Shown: one piece after another, positions 17,556 to 22,597 of the stretch
How positions within the stretch are numbered: position 1 is the stretch's first letter
How the letters are laid out: each line of letters opens with the position of its first letter
NCBI RefSeq assembly: GCF_000314895.2
Contig: NZ_CM001773.1
Span: 1,471,310 to 1,493,906, forward strand
Direction: 5' to 3'
Origin: Providencia sneebia DSM 19967
GTDB lineage: Bacteria; Pseudomonadota; Gammaproteobacteria; Enterobacterales; Enterobacteriaceae
DNA: 22,597 nucleotides
Program-made: the position numbers and the translations under genes
Notes under the pieces: model-generated
What the model was told of the DNA's origin: nothing
The model's database searches: none
Seen by the model: the letters and a program-made list of their open reading frames with translations, nothing else

Positions 17556-18776
17556 ATGAGTAGCGTAGAAATTCTTGTTCCCGATCTTCCTGAATCCGTT
17601 GCTGATGCTACGGTTGCCACATGGCATAAAAAACCAGGTGATAGCGTCGAACGTGATGAAGTGCTGGTTGAAATTGAAACAGATAAAGTTGTTTTGGAAG
17701 TTCCTGCAAGTGAAGCAGGGATCTTGGATGCCATCATTGAAGATGAAGGCGCAACAGTACTTTCTAAACAGATACTTGGTCGCATTCGTTTAGGTGATAG
17801 CTCTGGACTTCCTGCTGAAGTTAAATCAGCTCAGGAATCAACACCTGCACAACGTCAAACTGCAAGTTTAGAAGAAGAAAGCAATGATGCTTTAACGCCA
17901 GCAACTCGTCGTTTAATTGCTGAACATGACTTAAACCCAGCGGATATTAAAGGCACGGGTGTTGGTGGGCGTTTAACTCGCGAAGATATTGAAAAATATT
18001 TAGCAGCGAATAGCAATAAAGCGGCTCCAGCTGCTGCGCCGAAAGCACCAGAAGCACCTCAAGCACCATTGGCGCATCGTAGTGAAAAACGTGTACCAAT
18101 GACGCGTTTACGTAAACGTATTGCTGAGCGCCTACTGGAAGCGAAAAACAATACTGCTATGCTGACGACATTTAATGAAGTCAACATGCAGCCAATTAAA
18201 GACCTACGTAAACAATATGGCGAAGCATTTGAAAAACGTCATGGTGTGCGTTTAGGCTTTATGTCTTTCTACGTTAAAGCAGCAGTTGAAGCATTAAAAC
18301 GCTATCCAGAAGTGAATGCTTCTATTGATGGTACAGATGTTGTTTACCACAACTACTTTGATATTAGTATTGCAGTTTCAACACCGCGTGGTCTGGTAAC
18401 GCCAGTATTACGTGATGTTGATGCAATGAGCATGGCTGATATTGAGCGCAAAATTAAAGAACTCGCTATCAAAGGTCGTGATGGTAAATTAACGGTTGAT
18501 GATTTAACGGGCGGTAACTTTACTATCACTAATGGTGGCGTATTTGGTTCTCTGATGTCTACACCAATTATTAACCCACCGCAAAGCGCAATCTTAGGCA
18601 TGCATGCCATTAAAGATCGTCCAATGGCAGTTAATGGCAAAGTTGAAATTCTGCCAATGATGTACCTTGCATTATCTTATGACCACCGTCTAATTGATGG
18701 TAGTGAGTCAGTTGGATTCTTAGTTGCTATCAAAGATATGCTGGAAGATCCAACGCGTTTGCTGCTGGACGTATAG
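17556..18776 (+). CDS. sucB: 2-oxoglutarate dehydrogenase E2, dihydrolipoamide succinyltransferase
   Basis: Core of the 2-oxoglutarate dehydrogenase complex; moves the succinyl group from E1-bound ThDP to CoA through lipoate. 406 residues with one lipoyl domain (about 3-80, lipoyl-lysine Lys44 in ETDKVVLEV), a peripheral-subunit-binding domain (about 112-148), an Ala/Pro linker (about 155-172) and the catalytic domain with His377 and Asp381 in [14 protein letters not shown] at 17544-17549 sets the start. Translation is probably coupled to sucA, 15 bases away. A 130-base gap with a hairpin separates it from sucC. Confidence 0.98.
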   Translation: MSSVEILVPDLPESVADATVATWHKKPGDSVERDEVLVEIETDKVVLEVPASEAGILDAIIEDEGATVLSKQILGRIRLGDSSGLPAEVKSAQESTPAQRQTASLEEESNDALTPATRRLIAEHDLNPADIKGTGVGGRLTREDIEKYLAANSNKAAPAAAPKAPEAPQAPLAHRSEKRVPMTRLRKRIAERLLEAKNNTAMLTTFNEVNMQPIKDLRKQYGEAFEKRHGVRLGFMSFYVKAAVEALKRYPEVNASIDGTDVVYHNYFDISIAVSTPRGLVTPVLRDVDAMSMADIERKIKELAIKGRDGKLTVDDLTGGNFTITNGGVFGSLMSTPIINPPQSAILGMHAIKDRPMAVNGKVEILPMMYLALSYDHRLIDGSESVGFLVAIKDMLEDPTRLLLDV

Positions 18777-18783
18777 CGCTAAT

Positions 18784-18805
18784 AGGGCAGGGGAATGCCT
18801 GCCCT
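18784..18805 (+). terminator. Stem-loop between sucB and sucC
   Basis: AGGGCAGG (18784-18791) pairs perfectly with CCTGCCCT (18798-18805), loop of six, followed by only three Ts. A smaller hairpin GGGGCG/CGCCTC follows at 18862-18879. These may attenuate transcription into sucCD or protect the upstream message; they do not look like a full stop. Confidence 0.5.
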
Positions 18806-18906
18806 TTCTGAGATAACCATGCAGCTGATTTTTCTGGTTGCTAAATCAGTAACAATTGAAGGGGGCGAATAAACGCCTCTTTAGACTCAATTATGGATAG
18901 AACATC

Positions 18907-20073
18907 ATGAATTTACACGAGTATCAGGCAAAACAGCTTTTTACACGCTATGGCTTGCCAGCGCCAACTGGATATGCGTGTTCAACAGCAGAAGAAGCTG
19001 TTGAAGCAGCAAAAAAAATTGGTAATGGACCATGGGTTGTTAAATGCCAAGTTCATGCAGGTGGGCGCGGTAAAGCAGGCGGCGTAAAAGTGACTAAGGA
19101 TATTAATGATATCCGTGAATTTGCAGACAAATGGTTAGGTAAAAACTTAGTTACTTATCAAACAGATGCAAATGGACAACCTGTTAATCAAATCTTGGTT
19201 GAAAATGCAACTGACATCGCTAAAGAACTTTATCTAGGTGCTGTTGTTGACCGTGGAACCCGTCGTGTCGTGTTCATGGCATCAACAGAAGGTGGTGTTG
19301 AAATTGAAAAAGTTGCAGAAGAAACGCCTGAACTAATTCATAAAGCAATCATCGATCCTTTAACGGGTCCGATGCCTTATCAAGGCCGCGAATTAGCATT
19401 CAAATTGGGTTTAACTGGAAAACAAGTTAGCCAATTTGCGAAAATTTTCATGGGTCTGGCAACGATGTTCTTAGAGCGTGACCTTGCGCTTATCGAAGTT
19501 AACCCATTGGTTATTAATACAGAAGGTGACCTGATTTGCCTAGATGGTAAATTAGGTGTAGATAGCAACGCGCTATATCGCCAACCTGAAATGCGCGCAA
19601 TGCACGATCCATCTCAAGAAGATGCTCGTGAAGCTCAAGCGGCACAATGGGAACTAAACTATGTTGCACTAGATGGCAATATCGGTTGTATGGTTAACGG
19701 TGCTGGTCTTGCAATGGGAACCATGGATATTGTTAAATTGCATGGTGGTGCTCCTGCAAACTTCCTTGATGTTGGTGGCGGCGCGACAAAAGAACGCGTT
19801 ACTGAAGCGTTCAAAATTATCCTTTCAGATAAAAATGTAAAAGCGGTTTTCGTTAATATCTTTGGTGGTATTGTTCGCTGTGACCTGATTGCTGACGGTA
19901 TTATTGGTGCAGTAGAAGAAGTCGGTGTAAATGTACCAGTTGTTGTACGTTTAGAAGGTAACAATGCAGAGTTAGGTGCTAAGAAACTTGCAGATAGTGG
20001 CTTGAATATTATCGCAGCAAATAGCCTGACAGATGCAGCTAAGAAAGCAGTAGCAGCAGCGGAGGCTAAATAA
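18907..20073 (+). CDS. sucC: Succinyl-CoA synthetase beta subunit
   Basis: Forms the nucleotide-binding half of succinyl-CoA synthetase, which makes ATP or GTP from succinyl-CoA. 388 residues, the E. coli length. The N-terminal ATP-grasp fold shows the nucleotide-binding segment [17 protein letters not shown] near residues 44-60; the C-terminal ligase domain has [11 protein letters not shown] around 318-328. The ribosome binding site is weak (GGA at 18895-18897). The stop shares one base with the sucD start (TAATG), so the two subunits are coupled for equal synthesis. Confidence 0.98.
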   Translation: MNLHEYQAKQLFTRYGLPAPTGYACSTAEEAVEAAKKIGNGPWVVKCQVHAGGRGKAGGVKVTKDINDIREFADKWLGKNLVTYQTDANGQPVNQILVENATDIAKELYLGAVVDRGTRRVVFMASTEGGVEIEKVAEETPELIHKAIIDPLTGPMPYQGRELAFKLGLTGKQVSQFAKIFMGLATMFLERDLALIEVNPLVINTEGDLICLDGKLGVDSNALYRQPEMRAMHDPSQEDAREAQAAQWELNYVALDGNIGCMVNGAGLAMGTMDIVKLHGGAPANFLDVGGGATKERVTEAFKIILSDKNVKAVFVNIFGGIVRCDLIADGIIGAVEEVGVNVPVVVRLEGNNAELGAKKLADSGLNIIAANSLTDAAKKAVAAAEAK

Positions 20074-20945
20074 TGTCTATTTTAATCGATAAAAACACCA
20101 AAGTAATTTGCCAAGGTTTCACTGGTGGTCAAGGTACTTTCCACTCCGAACAAGCTATTGCTTACGGAACTAAAATGGTTGGCGGTGTAACGCCGGGTAA
20201 AGGTGGCACAACTCACCTAGGTTTACCAGTATTTAACACTGTTCGCGAAGCCGTTGAAGCTACAGGCGCAACAACGTCTGTTATTTATGTTCCAGCGCCA
20301 TTTTGTAAAGATTCAATCCTAGAAGCGATTGATGCAGGTATTAAATTGATCGTGACAATTACAGAAGGTATTCCAACATTGGATATGCTGACTGTAAAAG
20401 TTAAGCTTGATGAAGCTGGCGTGCGCATGATTGGTCCAAACTGCCCAGGTGTTATTACTCCAGGTGAGTGTAAAATTGGTATCCAACCAGGTCATATCCA
20501 TTTACCGGGCAAAGTTGGTATCGTTTCTCGCTCAGGTACATTGACTTATGAAGCAGTTAAACAAACAACAGATGCAGGTTTAGGTCAATCTACTTGTGTT
20601 GGTATCGGTGGTGACCCAATTCCGGGTTCAAACTTCATTGATATTTTGAAACTGTTCCAAGAAGATCCGCAAACAGAAGCTATCGTCATGATTGGTGAAA
20701 TTGGCGGTAACGCGGAAGAAGATGCTGCTGCTTACATTAAAGATCACGTGACTAAACCTGTGGTTGCTTATATTGCTGGTGTTACTGCACCAAAAGGTAA
20801 GCGTATGGGTCACGCAGGTGCAATTATCGCTGGTGGTAAAGGGACTGCTGATGAGAAATTTGCTGCATTAGAAGCTGCTGGTGTGAAAACTGTACGTAGC
20901 TTGGCTGATATTGGTGATGCAGTAAAATCATTACTCGCTAAGTAA
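20073..20945 (+). CDS. sucD: Succinyl-CoA synthetase alpha subunit
   Basis: CoA-binding, phosphohistidine-carrying half of succinyl-CoA synthetase. 290 residues. The Rossmann CoA site [14 protein letters not shown] begins at residue 15 and the phosphorylated His247 lies in [14 protein letters not shown]. The start overlaps the sucC stop by one base. It is the last gene of the sdh-suc transcript; its 3' UTR carries two hairpins. Confidence 0.98.
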   Translation: MSILIDKNTKVICQGFTGGQGTFHSEQAIAYGTKMVGGVTPGKGGTTHLGLPVFNTVREAVEATGATTSVIYVPAPFCKDSILEAIDAGIKLIVTITEGIPTLDMLTVKVKLDEAGVRMIGPNCPGVITPGECKIGIQPGHIHLPGKVGIVSRSGTLTYEAVKQTTDAGLGQSTCVGIGGDPIPGSNFIDILKLFQEDPQTEAIVMIGEIGGNAEEDAAAYIKDHVTKPVVAYIAGVTAPKGKRMGHAGAIIAGGKGTADEKFAALEAAGVKTVRSLADIGDAVKSLLAK

Positions 20946-21055
20946 AACTTTTTGGGTTGCATATTAAACAATGCAACCCAATTAAGTGTGTCTCTATTTC
21001 GTATAAGAATACGGACACATTAAAGCCTATGTTCATTTGAGCGTAGGTTTTTTTT
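20946..21055 (+). ncRNA. sdhX: Candidate SdhX-like 3'-UTR sRNA
   Basis: In E. coli, RNase E releases the SdhX (RybD) sRNA from the 3' UTR after sucD. Here the same position holds a 110-base segment with a perfect 11-pair hairpin (TTGGGTTGCAT 20952-20962 with ATGCAACCCAA 20971-20981), a single-stranded AU-rich stretch, and a terminator with a run of Ts, which is the build of an Hfq-bound 3'-UTR sRNA. Homology is inferred from position and shape; I did not recognise a conserved seed. Confidence 0.4.
21022..21055 (+). terminator. Rho-independent terminator of the sdh-suc operon
   Basis: AAAGCCTATG (21022-21031) pairs with CGTAGGTTTT (21042-21051) with two G-U pairs and a ten-base loop; eight consecutive Ts cover 21048-21055. 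This is the best terminator downstream of sucD. Confidence 0.8.
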
Positions 21056-22044
21056 ATGGGTAAGGTAATCATTGACAGCCATATTTAACTTATATAATAG
21101 ATCACTTATTTATCTTTAATTTGAAAAAAGATGAAATTTATTCTGTTTGTTTAATCAATAAATGGCTATTCAACTTGAATGAGTTATCGCACCTAATTGG
21201 CTATAGAACCCTTCTAATATACCTATTGTCATACAATTCTTAACTTTTAGGCTGTAATTTAAACCTTATAGCCGCACGAGGAGATATCGTGAAAGCCTAA
21301 ATTAGTTTGATTATAGTAACAATTTTTTCTTTCAGACTTTTAATTATGTACTAAAATAAATTAATAGGATTATAGAGGGTTATGAATAGCAGCTAGAGTT
21401 TGGCTATTCACGAGCATACTAAATAGAAATAACAATATGCTCGAAAGAGAAAAAGAGAATATGGTCAGTAGTGAAATATAATGAATAATGCAATGCAGTG
21501 TTGCAAATAGATGTGTTAAAAGAACAGCTACAACATAATGAGTGAGAATCATTTCTATTAAAAAACTTTAGGTAGGTAATTATCTAGAGAAGTAATTATA
21601 TTAAAACTAGGTTATTAAATAGACAATAAAGATCAGCGCTAAGTGAAGTAATTACAAGAATATTGCATCTATTCAATATCTAAAGAGGATCAGTGATGAA
21701 AAATCGAGCTAAGATACTCATATATTGATATTTTCATTGGCAATAACCTACAGCAAAATATCGAAATTTTAGCCAGTATTAATGAACTTTATTTTAATGA
21801 TAATGTGTTGGATATAGAAATCTAATGTCGATTAATTTAATAACTAATAGAATTCATAATAAAAACAAAATTGCCAAATATTATAAATAAGCATTCTTTT
21901 TGCGAACATTTAAATATAGCGTTAATTTTTTAGATTACTATTTAGTAAATAAAAATATTTTGATTACTACCAATAACAGGAGATTAACATTTAAATAACC
22001 ATTAATTGATGATAAGGATAATCAGTTAACAATAACCCAAAAAA
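21056..22044. other. Gene-poor AT-rich gap between sucD and cydA
   Basis: About 1 kb without a convincing gene. In E. coli the mngR, mngA and mngB genes lie between sucD and cydA. Here I see only short open stretches, a pair of abutting hairpins (21383-21410 and 21411-21443), and a short start site with AAGAGGA (21683-21689) ahead of an ATG at 21696 whose frame closes after ten codons, while the next frame stays open to 21825. The region could be decayed sequence. Confidence 0.55.
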
Positions 22045-22058
22045 TTGACATAAATCAA
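22045..22058 (+). promoter_or_regulatory. FNR-like site upstream of cydA
   Basis: TTGAC-ATAA-ATCAA differs from the FNR consensus TTGAT-N4-ATCAA at one base. Its centre is about 95 bases before the predicted cydA start point. FNR and ArcA control cydAB in E. coli, so a site here fits. Confidence 0.55.
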
Positions 22059-22134
22059 TTTATTAGTGCTGGCTTTATTTTTCTAAATTGCTTAAATTGT
22101 TGCAAGATCAAATACCCATTTTTCTATTATAGGG

Positions 22135-22140
22135 TATAAT
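22135..22140 (+). promoter_or_regulatory. cydA promoter -10 element
   Basis: A perfect TATAAT. The -35 position 17 bases upstream reads ATACCC and is poor, as expected for a promoter that needs an activator such as ArcA. Transcription would start near 22147 with a leader of about 218 bases. Confidence 0.5.
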
Positions 22141-22151
22141 TCTTGATATAT

Positions 22152-22172
22152 ATTCAGAATTCGAATCTGAAT
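22152..22172 (+). promoter_or_regulatory. Palindrome at the start of the cydA leader
   Basis: ATTCAGA (22152-22158) and TCTGAAT (22166-22172) are perfect inverted repeats around ATTCGAA, which itself contains the palindrome TTCGAA. It would lie at about +5 to +25 of the cydA transcript. It may be an operator or a 5' hairpin. Confidence 0.4.
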
Positions 22173-22244
22173 CACGCAAAAGAAGTTTATTGTGTGTGAA
22201 GATAAGCGTACTATTATTATAGTGTCGTTAGAGTTTTTGTTTTT

Positions 22245-22259
22245 GTTAATTATTTGTTG
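22245..22259 (+). promoter_or_regulatory. ArcA-box-like sequence before cydA
   Basis: GTTAATTATTTGTTG matches 12 of 15 positions of the ArcA consensus GTTAATTAAATGTTA. It lies downstream of the TATAAT noted at 22135, so if it is used, either it acts on a further promoter nearer cydA or the match is chance in AT-rich DNA. Confidence 0.35.
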
Positions 22260-22364
22260 TTTTGAGGCATTTTTTGTTAGTAGTTAAGAGACTTTCTTTT
22301 TTTATTTTACTAGAAGCTGGGTTGCCGCATGTCGGTGTCTTCCTGCTAGGAGCAAGGAGTCAAG

Positions 22365-22597
22365 ATGTTTGATATTGTCGAACTGTCAAGATTACAGTTT
22401 GCCTTAACTGCAATGTATCACTTCCTATTTGTACCATTAACGCTAGGTATGGCGTTTTTGCTTGCAATTATGGAAACGATATATGTGCTGTCGGGTAAGC
22501 AGATTTATAAAGATATGACTAAGTTCTGGGGTAAGTTATTCGGTATTAACTTTGCCCTGGGTGTTGCAACTGGTTTGACTATGGAGTTCCAATTCGG
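22365..22597 (+). CDS. cydA: Cytochrome bd-I ubiquinol oxidase subunit I (5' part)
   Basis: Only the first 77 codons are in the window; the gene runs off the right edge. [20 protein letters not shown] and the following [18 protein letters not shown] match E. coli CydA almost residue for residue. CydA carries the hemes of the high-affinity bd oxidase and the quinol site; His19 (MYHF) is the heme b595 ligand in E. coli. The first two transmembrane helices are visible. AAGGAG (22354-22359) lies five bases before the ATG. A six-codon ATG-TAG frame at 22329-22349 precedes it without a good ribosome binding site. Confidence 0.97.
   Translation, partial: MFDIVELSRLQFALTAMYHFLFVPLTLGMAFLLAIMETIYVLSGKQIYKDMTKFWGKLFGINFALGVATGLTMEFQF

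Noticed and set aside
21370..21552. A 60-codon minus-strand frame coding for a hydrophobic peptide
   Set aside because: No ribosome binding site before its ATG, composition driven by AT-rich DNA, and it runs through the two hairpins at 21383-21443.
21700..21825. Faint similarity of the 41-codon frame to the start of KaiB-like thioredoxin folds
   Set aside because: Based only on a loose pattern (aromatic, FI, GN, then Leu/Ile spacing) in an AT-biased sequence; not enough to name.
22329..22349. Six-codon upstream frame before cydA
   Set aside because: No clear ribosome binding site; a short ATG-TAG frame of this length is expected by chance.

Overview
The window is a piece of an AT-rich enterobacterial chromosome. 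Protein sequences and gene order (gltA, sdhCDAB, sucABCD, cydA, with ybfA and ybgI nearby) match Enterobacterales closely. The low GC content and the protein divergence from Escherichia coli point to the Morganellaceae, most likely Providencia or Proteus. The genus is an inference from memory, not a database result.

Left part (1 to about 5960) is accessory in character. It opens with two copies of a 58-base structured repeat, then a small DUF805-like membrane protein on the plus strand. Three minus-strand genes follow, in transcription order: a family-2 O-methyltransferase-like protein, a short-chain dehydrogenase, and an indolepyruvate/phenylpyruvate decarboxylase (ipdC). Together they could turn arylpyruvates into aldehydes, alcohols and perhaps methylated products. 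Upstream of them is a 1.25 kb, very AT-rich stretch without a convincing gene.

Middle part (5961 to 9214) holds ybfA, ybgI (NIF3 family), and a divergent pair made of an MFS efflux transporter and an AraC-type regulator. The regulator reading frame is interrupted by an in-frame TAA inside its DNA-binding domain.

Right part (9246 to 22597) is the TCA-cycle and respiration block. gltA (citrate synthase) runs leftward, divergent from sdhCDAB (succinate dehydrogenase) and sucABCD (2-oxoglutarate dehydrogenase E1 and E2, succinyl-CoA synthetase). The block ends in a 3' UTR with two hairpins and a good Rho-independent terminator, the place where E. coli makes the SdhX sRNA. After a 1.4 kb gap with no convincing gene comes the start of cydA (cytochrome bd oxidase), preceded by an FNR-like site, an ArcA-like box and a TATAAT -10 element.

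Most of the window is well-conserved core metabolism. The points that merit a second look are the ipdC/SDR/methyltransferase cluster, the methyltransferase lacking the usual catalytic histidine, the broken AraC regulator, the structured repeats at the left end, the five-codon frame overlapping the sdhC start, the sdhB-sucA hairpins, and the sucD 3' UTR.
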